Source: Pseudomonas putida
Lineage (GTDB): Bacteria > Pseudomonadota > Gammaproteobacteria > Pseudomonadales > Pseudomonadaceae
Direction of reading: 5' to 3'
Assembly: GCF_028682455.1 (NCBI RefSeq)
Contig: NZ_JANHLD010000003.1
Span: 372,001 to 436,000 of the forward strand
Length of the DNA stretch: 64,000 nucleotides
Below the pieces are notes generated by a model. It saw only the letters and a program-made list of their open reading frames with translations, ran no database searches and was not told the origin of the DNA. Of the stretch, positions 55,814-64,000 are shown in pieces; within the stretch, counting starts at the first letter, position 1, and each line of letters opens with the position of its first letter. The position numbers and the translations under genes were made by a program.

Positions 55814-55849
55814 CACAGCCGGACCTGCGTCGAGCAAGGTCCGGCTGTG
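55814..55849 (-). terminator. terminator of the aldehyde dehydrogenase gene
   Basis: A perfect 12-bp stem CACAGCCGGACC/GGTCCGGCTGTG with a 12-base loop, followed on the minus strand by TTGTTTCTG, 21 bases after the stop. Confidence 0.7.
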
Positions 55850-55870
55850 AACGGGGTCGAACGGCTGTGG

Positions 55871-57364
55871 TTACAGCTTGATCCAGGTCGCCTTCAGCTC
55901 GGTGTACTTGTCCAGTGCGTGCAGCGACTTGTCACGGCCGTTGCCCGACTGCTTGAAGCCGCCGAACGGTGCGGTCATGTCACCACCGTCGTACTGGTTG
56001 ACCCAGACGCTACCGGCACGCAGGGCCTTGGCGGTCAGGTGAGCCTTGGAGATATCGGCGGTCCACACACCGGCGGCCAGGCCGTACGGGGTGTCGTTGG
56101 CGATGTTGATCGCTTCTTCGACGGTGTCGAAGGTGATCACCGACAGCACCGGGCCGAAGATTTCTTCCTGGGCGATCTTCATGGCGTTGGTCACGCCGTC
56201 GAAGATGGTTGGCTCGACGTAAGTGCCGCCGGTCTCTTCGAGAATACGCTTGCCACCGACCAGCAGCTTGGCGCCGTCGCTGTGTCCGGCATCGATGTAC
56301 GACAGGACGGTATTCATCTGCTGGGTATCGACCAGCGCACCCACGGTGGTAGCCGGGTCCAGCGGGTTGCCAGGCTTCCAGGCCTTGAGGGCTTCGAGGA
56401 CCAGGGGCAGGAACTTGTCCTTGATCGAACGCTCCACCAGCAGGCGCGAGCCTGCGGTGCACACTTCGCCCTGGTTGAAGGCGATGGCGCTGGCGGCTGC
56501 TTCAGCGGCGGCGTTCAGGTCCGGTGCGTCGGCGAAGACGATGTTCGGGCTCTTGCCGCCGGCTTCCAGCCAGACGCGCTTCATGTTCGACTCGCCGGCA
56601 TAGATCATCAGTTGCTTGGCGATCTTGGTCGAACCGGTGAACACCAGGGTATCCACGTCCATGTGCAGGGCCAGGGCCTTGCCGACGGTGTGGCCGTAGC
56701 CTGGCAGCACGTTGAGCACGCCTGCAGGGATACCGGCTTCAATGGCGAGCTGGGCAATACGGATGGCGGTCAGCGGCGACTTTTCCGAAGGTTTGAGCAC
56801 CACCGAGTTACCGGTGGCCAGGGCCGGGCCGAGTTTCCAGCAAGCCATCAGCAGCGGGAAGTTCCACGGCACGATGGCGGCAACCACGCCTACCGGCTCA
56901 CGGGTCACCAGACCCAGCTGATCGTGCGGGGTGGCGGCGACTTCGTCGTAGATCTTGTCGATGGCTTCGCCGTTCCAGCTCAGCGCCTGGGCTGCGCCCG
57001 GGACGTCGATGTTCAGCGAGTCGTTGATCGGTTTGCCCATGTCCAGGGTTTCGAGCAGCGCCAGCTCCTCGACGTTTGCATTGAGCAGGGCGGCAAAGCG
57101 GATCATGGTGGCTTTGCGCTTGGCCGGGGCCAGGCGCGACCAGACGCCGGAGGCGAAGGTGGCGCGGGCGTTCTCGACGGCACGCTGGGCGTCGGCATCG
57201 TCACAGCTGGCAACCTGAGCCAGCAGGCGGCCATCGACCGGGCTGAGGCATTCGAAGGTCGCGCCGGAAACGGCGGCGGTGTATTCACCGTTGATGAAGG
57301 CGCGGCCTTCGATCTTCAGTTGCTGGGCACGCTGTTCCCAATCCGCACGAGTCAGGGTGGTCAT
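55871..57364 (-). CDS. pauC: gamma-glutamyl-gamma-aminobutyraldehyde dehydrogenase (PauC/KauB)
   Basis: This 497-residue ALDH superfamily enzyme oxidises gamma-glutamylated or free aminoaldehydes from putrescine/cadaverine and agmatine catabolism to the acids. Catalytic E267 (LEAGGKSPN) and C302 (FNQGEVCTAGSR) are present, with cofactor motifs VPWNFPLLMACWK and VFTGSTKIAK. The start is ATG at 57362-57364 with GAGGAG upstream. Its location near pauR and the PauB-like gene matches PA5312 (pauC/kauB); the symbol rests on that synteny. Confidence 0.9.
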   Translation of the reverse strand: MTTLTRADWEQRAQQLKIEGRAFINGEYTAAVSGATFECLSPVDGRLLAQVASCDDADAQRAVENARATFASGVWSRLAPAKRKATMIRFAALLNANVEELALLETLDMGKPINDSLNIDVPGAAQALSWNGEAIDKIYDEVAATPHDQLGLVTREPVGVVAAIVPWNFPLLMACWKLGPALATGNSVVLKPSEKSPLTAIRIAQLAIEAGIPAGVLNVLPGYGHTVGKALALHMDVDTLVFTGSTKIAKQLMIYAGESNMKRVWLEAGGKSPNIVFADAPDLNAAAEAAASAIAFNQGEVCTAGSRLLVERSIKDKFLPLVLEALKAWKPGNPLDPATTVGALVDTQQMNTVLSYIDAGHSDGAKLLVGGKRILEETGGTYVEPTIFDGVTNAMKIAQEEIFGPVLSVITFDTVEEAINIANDTPYGLAAGVWTADISKAHLTAKALRAGSVWVNQYDGGDMTAPFGGFKQSGNGRDKSLHALDKYTELKATWIKL

Positions 57365-57562
57365 ACGAAACTCCTCCTCTTGTATTAAGGTGCAGTGCCG
57401 CATGAGGGCTCAGGGGCACTGTCAAAAATTCTGGCCGGGCGAGCTACGCGCACAGGCACCTGCCACCCTAAACCACTGGCGACCCAATTATCAATATATT
57501 TGACATAATCAGCCCAAACACCTACTGATGTTCATTTTATTAAACAAACAAGAGAGCTAGCC

Positions 57563-57922
57563 ATGCGCATCGACCAGATCATCGACTTCGCCCAGGTCCT
57601 CACCGAAGCCGAACGCTACCGCCCAGCCGCGGAGAAAGTGCTCAAGGGCGACCCTGAGCAGGCCGTCTACAACCACTATTCCAGCCCATGCGGCCAATTT
57701 GCGGCGGGTGTCTGGGAAGGTGAAGTCGGCCAGTGGACCGTCAATTACACCGAACACGAATACTGCGAAATCGTGCAGGGCGTTTCGGTGCTGCGCGATG
57801 AAAACGGCGGGGCGAAGACCTTGCGTGCCGGCGATCGCTTTGTCATCCCGGCGGGCTTCAAGGGCACCTGGGAAGTGCTCGAGCCGTGCCGCAAGATCTA
57901 TGTGATGTTCGAACAGAAATAA
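57563..57922 (+). CDS. cupin domain protein
   Basis: This 119-residue single-domain RmlC-like cupin has motif 1 in NYTEHEYCEIVQG and motif 2 in LRAGDRFVIPAGFKGTWEV. The acidic VWEGEVGQWTV stretch is typical of DUF861-like (EutQ/ureidoglycolate-type) cupins. Function is unknown; it is divergent from the aldehyde dehydrogenase (198-base AT-rich gap) and may share regulation with it. Confidence 0.88.
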   Translation: MRIDQIIDFAQVLTEAERYRPAAEKVLKGDPEQAVYNHYSSPCGQFAAGVWEGEVGQWTVNYTEHEYCEIVQGVSVLRDENGGAKTLRAGDRFVIPAGFKGTWEVLEPCRKIYVMFEQK

Positions 57923-57997
57923 CGAGCAAGGGCGGGATTGCTCCGCGATAGCTTGCTTCGCCGGGCAATCCCGCTTCTGCCGAACCGCCAAAAAAAA

Positions 57998-58023
57998 GGG
58001 CCCGTATCCAGAGATACGGGCCC
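57998..58023. terminator. bidirectional terminator between cupin and rpmG
   Basis: A perfect 11-bp stem GGGCCCGTATC/GATACGGGCCC with a 4-base loop, preceded by eight A and followed by six T. It ends rpmBG on the minus strand and the cupin gene on the plus strand. Confidence 0.95.
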
Positions 58024-58044
58024 TTTTTTCGTCAGCCGGATCAA

Positions 58045-58200
58045 TTACTTGATCTTGGCTTCCTTGTAGATCACGTGCTTGCGAACAACCGGATCGAATT
58101 TTTTGATTTCGATTTTGTCCGGAGTGGTGCGCTTGTTCTTGTCGGTGGTGTAGAAGTGGCCGGTATTAGCGGTCGACACCAGACGGATCAATTCACGCAT
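58045..58200 (-). CDS. rpmG: 50S ribosomal protein L33
   Basis: The 51-residue L33 begins [19 protein letters not shown] and ends [12 protein letters not shown]. The cysteine pairs of zinc-binding L33 are absent, so this is the C-minus form. The gene is 11 bases after rpmB on the same strand, the conserved rpmB-rpmG order. Confidence 0.97.
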   Translation of the reverse strand: MRELIRLVSTANTGHFYTTDKNKRTTPDKIEIKKFDPVVRKHVIYKEAKIK

Positions 58201-58211
58201 GATTCTCTCCC

Positions 58212-58448
58212 TTAGACCTTGGCGCCGTTACGGCGAATGTCGACCAGAACGGCATCAATGCCGCGCTTGTCGATGATGCGCATGCCTTTGGCAGATACGC
58301 GCAGACGCACGAAACGCTTCTCGGACTCGACCCAGAAGCGATGATGCTGCAGGTTCGGCAGGAAACGACGACGGGTTTTGTTGTTTGCGTGGGAAATGTT
58401 ATTCCCGGTTACCGGACCCTTACCGGTAACTTGACAGACTCTCGACAT
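58212..58448 (-). CDS. rpmB: 50S ribosomal protein L28
   Basis: The 78-residue L28 begins [28 protein letters not shown] and ends [16 protein letters not shown], both family-defining. The start is ATG at 58446-58448 with GAGGGCTGAGGC upstream. Expression is probably from the promoter at 58597-58625, leaving a 140-base leader with a hairpin. Confidence 0.97.
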   Translation of the reverse strand: MSRVCQVTGKGPVTGNNISHANNKTRRRFLPNLQHHRFWVESEKRFVRLRVSAKGMRIIDKRGIDAVLVDIRRNGAKV

Positions 58449-58473
58449 GCCTCAGCCCTCTAAAACCACATGC

Positions 58474-58492
58474 CCAACCCGGCATGGGTTGG
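58474..58492. promoter_or_regulatory. hairpin in the rpmB leader
   Basis: CCAACCC-GGCAT-GGGTTGG, a perfect 7-bp stem, 26 bases before the rpmB start codon and close to its ribosome site. A role in translational feedback by a ribosomal protein is a guess. Confidence 0.5.
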
Positions 58493-58596
58493 CCGCTTAA
58501 TCTCTCAGTCTTTGGCGCCAGGCGCCGTGTTTCTTCAGGGTCTTATCGACTCAATCAGCAGATGCGACAAGCCGAGCCCCTAGAAAAGAGCGCTGC

Positions 58597-58625
58597 TTTA
58601 TACCAGAAAGACCAGAGCACAACAA
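58597..58625 (-). promoter_or_regulatory. sigma-70 promoter of rpmBG
   Basis: On the minus strand TTGTTG, 17 bases, TATAAA. The -10 matches 5 of 6 and spacing is ideal. Confidence 0.6.
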
Positions 58626-58811
58626 CAGAAGATGTGCTTTGGCTTGATGATGAAGACGCCGGAGCAGCATAACGACTGGCCCGGCAAGGTGTCGACCACT
58701 CGTCGCACGATTGGCAAAAAAGGATATGGTCATTTGTGAGCCAGCGCACTAGGGTAAGACGTTTCCAGACTGCACTGGCAGATGGGCCAACGATCAGCCA
58801 AGGAATTCCCC

Positions 58812-60401
58812 ATGCGTGCTGCTGCTCTACCCCTGTTGTTCGCCACCCTGCTCGGCCCGGCACTCGCCCAGGCCGCCGCGCTGAGTGTGTGCACCGAGGC
58901 AAGCCCGGAAGGCTTCGATGTGGTCCAGTACAACTCGCTGACCACCACCAATGCCTCCGCCGACGTCCTGATGAACCGCCTGGTCGAGTTCGATGCTGCC
59001 CAGGGCAAGGTCGTACCGAGCCTGGCCGAGAGCTGGACAGTCTCGCCCGACGGCCTGGTCTACACGTTCAAGTTGCGCCCCGAGGTCAAGTTCCACAGCA
59101 CCGGCTACTTCAAGCCCAGCCGCAGCCTGGACGCCGACGATGTGCTGTTCAGCTTCCAGCGCATGCTCTACCCGGCCCACTCCTGGCACAAGATCGCCCA
59201 GAGCGGCTATCCCCATGCCCAGTCGTTGCAGCTGCCCAGCCTGATCAAGCAGATCGAGGCTCCGGAGCCACTGACCGTGCGCTTTACCCTCAATCATGCC
59301 GATGCGACCTTCCTGCCGACCCTGAGCATGGGTTTCGCCTCGATCTATTCGGCCGAATATGCCGACCAGTTGCTCAAGGCCGGCACGCCGGAAAAACTCA
59401 ACAGCCAACCGATCGGCACCGGTCCGTTCGTGTTCAACCGTTTCCAGAAGGACGCGGTGATTCGCTACCGGGCCAACCCAGACTACTTTGCCGGCAAGCC
59501 GTCGGTCGACCCGCTGATCTATGCCATCACCCCGGATGCCAACGTGCGCCTGCAGAAGCTCAAGCGCAACGAGTGCCAGATCGCCCTGTCGCCCAAGCCG
59601 CTGGACATCGCCGCCGCCAATGAAGATGCAGCCTTGAAGGTCGAAAAGACCGAAGCCTTCATGACCGCGTTCCTGGCCATCAACAGTCAGCATGCGCCGC
59701 TGGACAAAGTGGAAGTCCGGCAAGCCATCAACCTGGCCTTCGACAAGGCCAGCTACCTCAAGGCAGTGTTCGAAGACACCGCCGTCGCCGCCAACGGCCC
59801 CTACCCGCCCAATACCTGGAGCTACGCCAAGGACCTGCCCGGCTACCCCACCAACCTCGACAAGGCACGTGCCCTGCTGGAAAAAGCCGGCCTGAAGGAC
59901 GGCTTCAGCACCACGATCTGGACCCGCCCACAAGGCAGCCTGCTCAATCCCAACCCAAGCCTGGGCGCGCAGTTGCTGCAGGCAGACCTGGCCAAGATCG
60001 GTATCAAGGCCGAGATTCGCGTCATTGAGTGGGGCGAACTGATTCGCCGGGCCAAGGCGGGCGAACATGACTTGCTGTTCATGGGCTGGGCCGGTGACAA
60101 CGGCGATCCGGACAACTTCCTCAGCCCGCAGTTCGCCTGCGCGGCGGTCAAGTCCGGAACCAATTTCGCCCGCTACTGCGACCCGCGCCTGGACCAGTTG
60201 ATCAGTGCCGGCAAGACCACCACCGACCAAAGCGTGCGCAGTCGCCTGTACCAGCAAGCCCAGGCCCTGATCCAGCAGCAGGCACTGTGGCTGCCGCTGG
60301 CGCACCCAACGGCTGCAGCGTTGATGCGCCAGGGAGTGGAGGGCTACACCGTCAGCCCGTTCGGCCGCCAGGACTTTGCCAAGGTCAGTACGACGCGCTG
60401 A
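58812..60401 (+). CDS. ABC transporter substrate-binding protein, peptide/dipeptide type
   Basis: This 529-residue periplasmic SBP_bac_5 family protein has a signal peptide (to about ALAQAA) and N-terminal family start [19 protein letters not shown]. Further blocks are [34 protein letters not shown] and IGTGPFVF. The ligand is probably a dipeptide or haem (DppA-like). No permease or ATPase genes are adjacent, so it must use a transporter encoded elsewhere. The start is ATG at 58812 with AAGGAA upstream. Its last 17 bases overlap radC convergently. Confidence 0.92.
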   Translation: MRAAALPLLFATLLGPALAQAAALSVCTEASPEGFDVVQYNSLTTTNASADVLMNRLVEFDAAQGKVVPSLAESWTVSPDGLVYTFKLRPEVKFHSTGYFKPSRSLDADDVLFSFQRMLYPAHSWHKIAQSGYPHAQSLQLPSLIKQIEAPEPLTVRFTLNHADATFLPTLSMGFASIYSAEYADQLLKAGTPEKLNSQPIGTGPFVFNRFQKDAVIRYRANPDYFAGKPSVDPLIYAITPDANVRLQKLKRNECQIALSPKPLDIAAANEDAALKVEKTEAFMTAFLAINSQHAPLDKVEVRQAINLAFDKASYLKAVFEDTAVAANGPYPPNTWSYAKDLPGYPTNLDKARALLEKAGLKDGFSTTIWTRPQGSLLNPNPSLGAQLLQADLAKIGIKAEIRVIEWGELIRRAKAGEHDLLFMGWAGDNGDPDNFLSPQFACAAVKSGTNFARYCDPRLDQLISAGKTTTDQSVRSRLYQQAQALIQQQALWLPLAHPTAAALMRQGVEGYTVSPFGRQDFAKVSTTR

Positions 60402-61071
60402 ACCAGCCCTGCTCGACCATAGAAAGCGGCTCACCATCGCCCACGATAAAATGGTCGAGCAGCCGCACCTCGATAAACTCCAGCGCCGTCTTGAGGCGCT
60501 GCGTGAGGCGCAGGTCAGCCTGGCTTGGCTCTGGAATTCCCGACGGGTGGTTGTGGCAGAGAATCAGCGCGGCGGCATTGTGCGCCAGCGCGCGCTTGAC
60601 CACCTGCCGGGGATAGACGCTGGCACTGTCGATAGAGCCGTGAAACAGCGCCTCGAATCCCAGCAGGCGGTGCTTGGTATCGAGGAACAGGCAGGCGAAG
60701 ACCTCATGGGGCTCGTGGCGCAACTGAGCCTTGAGGTAGTCCTTGACCGCCGTCGGGCTTTCCAGCGCCGAGCTGCGCCGTAGCCGGTCGGCCAGGTGGC
60801 GCCGGGACATTTCCATCACCGCCTGCAATTGCGCGAACTTGGCTGGACCCAGGCCAAACTCCTTGTTGAAACGTACGCCATCGGCCTCGAGCAATTCGCG
60901 CAGGCCGCCGAATTGCCCGAGCAGATGCCGGGCCAGATCGACAGCGCTGAGACCGCGCACACCGGTGCGCAGGAATATCGCCAGCAACTCCGCATCCGAA
61001 AGGCTGACTGCTCCTTGTTCCAGCAGTTTTTCCCGCGGTCTCTCCGCCGCAGGCCAGTCCCTGATACTCAT
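60385..61071 (-). CDS. radC: RadC family JAMM/MPN+ protein
   Basis: This 228-residue protein has a helix-hairpin-helix N-terminus (about 1-95, [17 protein letters not shown]) and a JAB/JAMM domain (about 103-225) with the metal motif [16 protein letters not shown]. Despite the name, a direct role in DNA repair is unproven. It is divergent from coaBC, the usual bacterial pairing. Confidence 0.95.
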   Translation of the reverse strand: MSIRDWPAAERPREKLLEQGAVSLSDAELLAIFLRTGVRGLSAVDLARHLLGQFGGLRELLEADGVRFNKEFGLGPAKFAQLQAVMEMSRRHLADRLRRSSALESPTAVKDYLKAQLRHEPHEVFACLFLDTKHRLLGFEALFHGSIDSASVYPRQVVKRALAHNAAALILCHNHPSGIPEPSQADLRLTQRLKTALEFIEVRLLDHFIVGDGEPLSMVEQGWFSASY

Positions 61072-61204
61072 GCCCCACCTCCGTGTCTATCGGTTACTGC
61101 TCCTGTGTGACAGCCCGTGCTACATTAGCCCCTCTTTTTTCCGCGACGATTCGGCCTGGGGAGGCGTCGTCGCCGCGTGCAATCACTGAGCAAAAGGCAA
61201 GCCT

Positions 61205-62413
61205 ATGCAGCGGCTGTATCGTAAGCGCATCGTTCTCGGCGTCGGCGGCGGCATCGCCGCCTACAAGAGTGCCGAACTGGTTCGCCGACTCCTGGAACAC
61301 GGCGCGCAGGTGCGTGTCGTCATGACCCGCGGCGGCGCTGAGTTCATCACCCCGCTGACCCTGCAAGCACTGTCCGGCCACCCGGTGCACATGGACCTAT
61401 TGGACCCTGCTGCCGAAGCGGCGATGGGCCATATCGAACTGGCCAAATGGGCCGACCTGGTGCTGATCGCCCCTGCCACTGCAGACCTGCTGGCCCGCCT
61501 GGCCCAAGGCGTGGCCGACGACCTGCTGACCACCCTGGTGCTGGCCACCGACGCCACCGTGGCGGTCGCACCAGCGATGAACCAGGCCATGTGGCGCGAC
61601 CCGGCCACCCAGGCCAATCTCGACCTGCTGCAAAGCCGTGATATCAAGGTATTCGGGCCGGCTTCCGGCAGCCAGGCCTGCGGCGATGTCGGCCTTGGCC
61701 GCATGCTCGAGGCCAACGACCTGGCCTGGTGCGCCGCCGAGAGCTTCCAGCGCCAGTCGCTGACCGGCAAGCACATCGTGATCACCGCCGGCCCGACCCA
61801 GGAAAACATCGACCCGGTGCGCTATATCACCAACCATAGCTCCGGCAAAATGGGCTTTGCCCTGGCCGAAGCCGCCGTCGAGGCGGGTGCCAAGGTGACG
61901 TTGATCAGCGGTCCGGTTCACCTGCCAACGCCTGACCGGGCGTCCCGCATCGACGTCGTCAGCGCCCGCGACATGCTGGCGGCCTGTGAAGCGGCCATGC
62001 CCTGCGATATTTTCATCGCGTCGGCCGCGGTCGCAGACTACCGCCCCGAAGTGGTCGCCCCACAAAAACTCAAGAAAGACCCTACGACAGGTGACGGCCT
62101 GCTGCTGCAGATGGTCCGCAACCCGGACATTCTCGCCACCATCGCCACCCGTCCCGATCGCCCGTTCAGCGTCGGCTTCGCCGCCGAAACCGAACACCTG
62201 CTCGATTACGCAGCGCGCAAGCTCAAGGACAAGAACCTCGACCTGATTGTCGCCAACGATGTGGCCAACCCCAGCATTGGCTTCAACAGCGAGGAAAACG
62301 CCTGCAGCGTGATCGATCGCCAGCTCCACGAAACACTCTTCGCCCAGACCAGCAAGGGCAAGATTGCCCGCCAGCTGGTTGCTTTCATTGCCGAACGTCT
62401 CAACCAGGTTTAA
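61205..62413 (+). CDS. coaBC: bifunctional phosphopantothenoylcysteine decarboxylase/synthetase CoaBC
   Basis: CoaBC (Dfp) joins cysteine to phosphopantothenate and decarboxylates the product in coenzyme A synthesis. It has 402 residues. The N-terminal FMN-dependent CoaC domain (about 1-185) has GVGGGIAAYKSAEL, WADLVLIAPATAD and APAMNQAMW. The C-terminal CoaB domain (about 190-400) has ITAGPTQENIDPVRYITNHSSGKMG. It is followed by dut 6 bases later, the conserved coaBC-dut-algC order. Confidence 0.97.
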   Translation: MQRLYRKRIVLGVGGGIAAYKSAELVRRLLEHGAQVRVVMTRGGAEFITPLTLQALSGHPVHMDLLDPAAEAAMGHIELAKWADLVLIAPATADLLARLAQGVADDLLTTLVLATDATVAVAPAMNQAMWRDPATQANLDLLQSRDIKVFGPASGSQACGDVGLGRMLEANDLAWCAAESFQRQSLTGKHIVITAGPTQENIDPVRYITNHSSGKMGFALAEAAVEAGAKVTLISGPVHLPTPDRASRIDVVSARDMLAACEAAMPCDIFIASAAVADYRPEVVAPQKLKKDPTTGDGLLLQMVRNPDILATIATRPDRPFSVGFAAETEHLLDYAARKLKDKNLDLIVANDVANPSIGFNSEENACSVIDRQLHETLFAQTSKGKIARQLVAFIAERLNQV

Positions 62414-62419
62414 CTCTGC

Positions 62420-62875
62420 ATGCACGCTCTACAAGCCAAGATTCTCGATCCACGCATCGGCAACGAATTCCCGTTGCCGCAGTACGCCACACCAGGTTCG
62501 GCTGGCCTCGACCTGCGCGCCATGCTCAAGGAAGACACCGTCCTCGAGCCGGGCCAGACTCTGCTGATCCCTACCGGCCTGTCGATCTACATCGGCGATC
62601 CGGGCCTTGCCGCCATGATCCTGCCCCGCTCGGGCCTGGGCCACAAACACGGCATCGTGCTGGGCAACCTGGTCGGCCTGATCGACTCCGACTACCAGGG
62701 CGAGCTGATGGTGTCGTGCTGGAACCGTGGCCAGACGCCGTTCACCATCGCCATTGGCGAGCGCATTGCGCAGCTGGTACTGGTGCCTGTGGTACAGGCG
62801 CATTTCGATATCGTCGAAGCCTTCGACGAGAGCCAGCGCGGCGCTGGCGGCTTCGGTCATTCCGGCAGCCACTGA
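62420..62875 (+). CDS. dut: dUTP diphosphatase
   Basis: Dut hydrolyses dUTP to dUMP, keeping uracil out of DNA and supplying thymidylate synthesis. It has 151 residues with all five trimeric dUTPase motifs: [40 protein letters not shown] and [10 protein letters not shown]. No clear ribosome site precedes the ATG; translation is probably coupled to coaBC, 6 bases upstream. Confidence 0.97.
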   Translation: MHALQAKILDPRIGNEFPLPQYATPGSAGLDLRAMLKEDTVLEPGQTLLIPTGLSIYIGDPGLAAMILPRSGLGHKHGIVLGNLVGLIDSDYQGELMVSCWNRGQTPFTIAIGERIAQLVLVPVVQAHFDIVEAFDESQRGAGGFGHSGSH

Positions 62876-62985
62876 CCCCTAGACTCACTACCTCGCGCCA
62901 AGGACGGCGAACTCTCCGGCGAAATCATCGTCAAAGCGTTCAGTTTGAGCCTGCCCTGCGCCCTCGATATTGGAGCTTCCCAGAG

Positions 62986-64000
62986 ATGAACGACATGGCA
63001 CACCTGGTCCCTGTACTTCCAGAGAGCATCTTCCGCGCCTACGACATTCGTGGCGTGGTCGGTGACACCCTGACCGCCGAAACCGCCTACTGGATTGGCC
63101 GCGCCATCGGCGCCCAGACCCTCGCCCAGGGCGAACCCGACATTGCTGTCGGCCGCGACGGTCGCCTGTCCGGCCCGATGCTGGTCGAGCAACTGATCAA
63201 AGGCCTGGTCGAAGCCGGTTGCCAGGTCAGCGACGTCGGCCTGGTGCCGACCCCTGCCCTGTACTACGCCGCCAATGTGCTGGCCGGCAAGTCCGGTGTG
63301 ATGCTTACCGGTAGCCACAACCCGCCGAACTACAACGGTTTCAAGATCGTCATCGCTGGCGACACCCTGGCCAACGAACAGATCCAGGCCCTGCTGACCC
63401 GCCTGAAAACCAACGACCTGAGCCGTGGCGAAGGCCGCGTGGAGAAGGTCGAGATTCTCGAGCGCTATTTCCAGCAGATCACCAGCGACATCAAGCTGGC
63501 GAAGAAACTCAAGGTGGTTGTCGACTGTGGCAACGGTGCTGCAGGCGTGATTGCCCCGCAACTGATCGAAGCCCTGGGCTGCGAAATGATCCCGTTGTTC
63601 TGCGAAGTCGACGGCAACTTCCCTAATCATCACCCGGACCCGGGCAAGCCAGAGAACCTGGTGGACCTGATCGCCAAGGTCAAGGAAACCGGCGCCGACC
63701 TGGGCCTGGCCTTCGACGGCGATGGTGACCGCGTCGGCGTGGTGACCAACACCGGCAGCATTGTCTACCCGGACCGCCTGCTGATGCTGTTCGCCCAGGA
63801 TGTGCTCGAGCGCAACCCGGGTGCCGAGATCATCTTCGACGTCAAATGCACCCGCCGCCTGACCCCGCTGATCGAGCAATACGGCGGTCGCGCGCTAATG
63901 TGGAAGACCGGTCACTCGTTGATCAAGAAGAAGATGAAGCAAACCGGCGCCTTGCTGGCCGGCGAGATGAGCGGACACATCTTCATCAAAGAGCGCTGGT
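62986..64000 (+). CDS. algC: phosphomannomutase/phosphoglucomutase AlgC, 3' end outside window
   Basis: AlgC interconverts mannose/glucose 6- and 1-phosphates for alginate, LPS and rhamnolipid precursors. The first 338 residues (of about 463) are visible. The phosphoserine is S110 in TGSHNPPNYNG, the metal loop is DGDGDR near residue 245, and the sugar-binding stretch GEMSGHIF is near the edge. The start is ATG at 62986 (GGAG 10 bases upstream); an in-frame ATG at 62995 gives a three-residue-shorter protein and is equally possible. Only 110 bases separate it from dut, so there is no long N-terminal extension here. Confidence 0.95.
   Translation, partial: MNDMAHLVPVLPESIFRAYDIRGVVGDTLTAETAYWIGRAIGAQTLAQGEPDIAVGRDGRLSGPMLVEQLIKGLVEAGCQVSDVGLVPTPALYYAANVLAGKSGVMLTGSHNPPNYNGFKIVIAGDTLANEQIQALLTRLKTNDLSRGEGRVEKVEILERYFQQITSDIKLAKKLKVVVDCGNGAAGVIAPQLIEALGCEMIPLFCEVDGNFPNHHPDPGKPENLVDLIAKVKETGADLGLAFDGDGDRVGVVTNTGSIVYPDRLLMLFAQDVLERNPGAEIIFDVKCTRRLTPLIEQYGGRALMWKTGHSLIKKKMKQTGALLAGEMSGHIFIKERW

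Larger units (their letters stand above)
58449..58811. other. rpmB-binding-protein divergent intergenic region
   Basis: The 363-base gap holds the rpmBG promoter and leader with a hairpin on the minus strand. Towards the binding-protein gene I see only weak promoter-like sequence around 58710-58740. No coding frame with recognisable product is present. Confidence 0.65.

Noticed and set aside
57932-57974. Possible REP element after the cupin gene
   Set aside because: Only a 9-bp stem (GCGGGATTG/CAATCCCGC) with a 25-base loop and no match to the other REP cores, so not listed.
58827-60437. 536-codon open frame antisense to the binding protein
   Set aside because: The plus-strand protein has a signal peptide and clear SBP motifs; the antisense frame has neither.

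Overview
The window is GC-rich chromosomal DNA of a Pseudomonas, most likely from the P. putida / P. fluorescens side of the genus. Gene content and order closely follow the algP-algQ-hemYXDC-algR-argH-cyaA-lysA-xerC-amtB-glnK and rep-xpt-dadXA-lrp-rpmBG-radC-coaBC-dut-algC segments of known Pseudomonas genomes. The amaA-amaB-hglS lysine-catabolism cluster is typical of P. putida and relatives. I see no prophage, insertion sequence, CRISPR array, tRNA or rRNA. The mobile-like sequence is limited to short REP-type palindromes between genes.

Region 1 (1-12.2 kb) holds an ABC-F ATPase cut by the window edge, a TIGR02444 protein, the Lys/Pro/Ala-repeat protein AlgP, an FKBP isomerase, the anti-sigma-70 factor AlgQ/Rsd and DsbB. 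A four-gene haem operon (hemC-hemD-hemX-hemY) follows, then the LytTR response regulator AlgR and divergent argH. The sensor gene fimS/algZ, which lies between algR and argH in P. aeruginosa, is absent here.

Region 2 (12.2-27.5 kb) holds a glutathione S-transferase, two small conserved proteins, class I adenylate cyclase CyaA, Rnk, DUF1289, frataxin CyaY, and the + strand operon lptM-lysA-dapF-DUF484-xerC-HAD phosphatase. Next come the slow-growth transcription factor SutA with a long structured upstream region, and the nitrogen module glnK-amtB. Upstream of glnK I can point to a -24/-12 sigma-54 promoter and an NtrC-type palindrome. UbiK and the ComM/YifB ATPase follow.

Region 3 (27.5-44.6 kb) is more accessory. 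It contains an unrecognised lipoprotein, a mechanosensitive channel fused to a cyclic-nucleotide-binding domain, and the pipecolate/aminoadipate/2-oxoadipate branch of lysine catabolism (amaA, amaB, a LysR regulator and hglS). A second LysR regulator is divergent from a MATE exporter. A GGDEF-EAL c-di-GMP phosphodiesterase (ProE-like) has a near-consensus Fur box upstream. Rep helicase, Xpt and an acetyl-CoA hydrolase/transferase complete the region.

Region 4 (44.6-57.9 kb) is amino-acid and polyamine catabolism: cytochrome c5, the PauR-like regulator, dadA-ridA-dadX with divergent lrp/dadR, a YkgJ-type cysteine-cluster protein, a PauB/PuuB-like oxidase, DUF1127, a MocR-type regulator, a phospholipase-D-type lipoprotein, an MFS transporter, the PauC/KauB aldehyde dehydrogenase and a cupin.

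Region 5 (58-64 kb) holds rpmB-rpmG, a solitary peptide-type binding protein, radC, coaBC, dut and the 5' part of algC.

The window is mostly conserved core genome and I found no clearly new multi-gene system. The best leads are regulatory: a Fur box at a c-di-GMP phosphodiesterase, a structured sutA leader, an algR without its sensor gene, a cNMP-gated channel in a genome encoding CyaA, and operator palindromes at the lysine cluster and the MocR gene.
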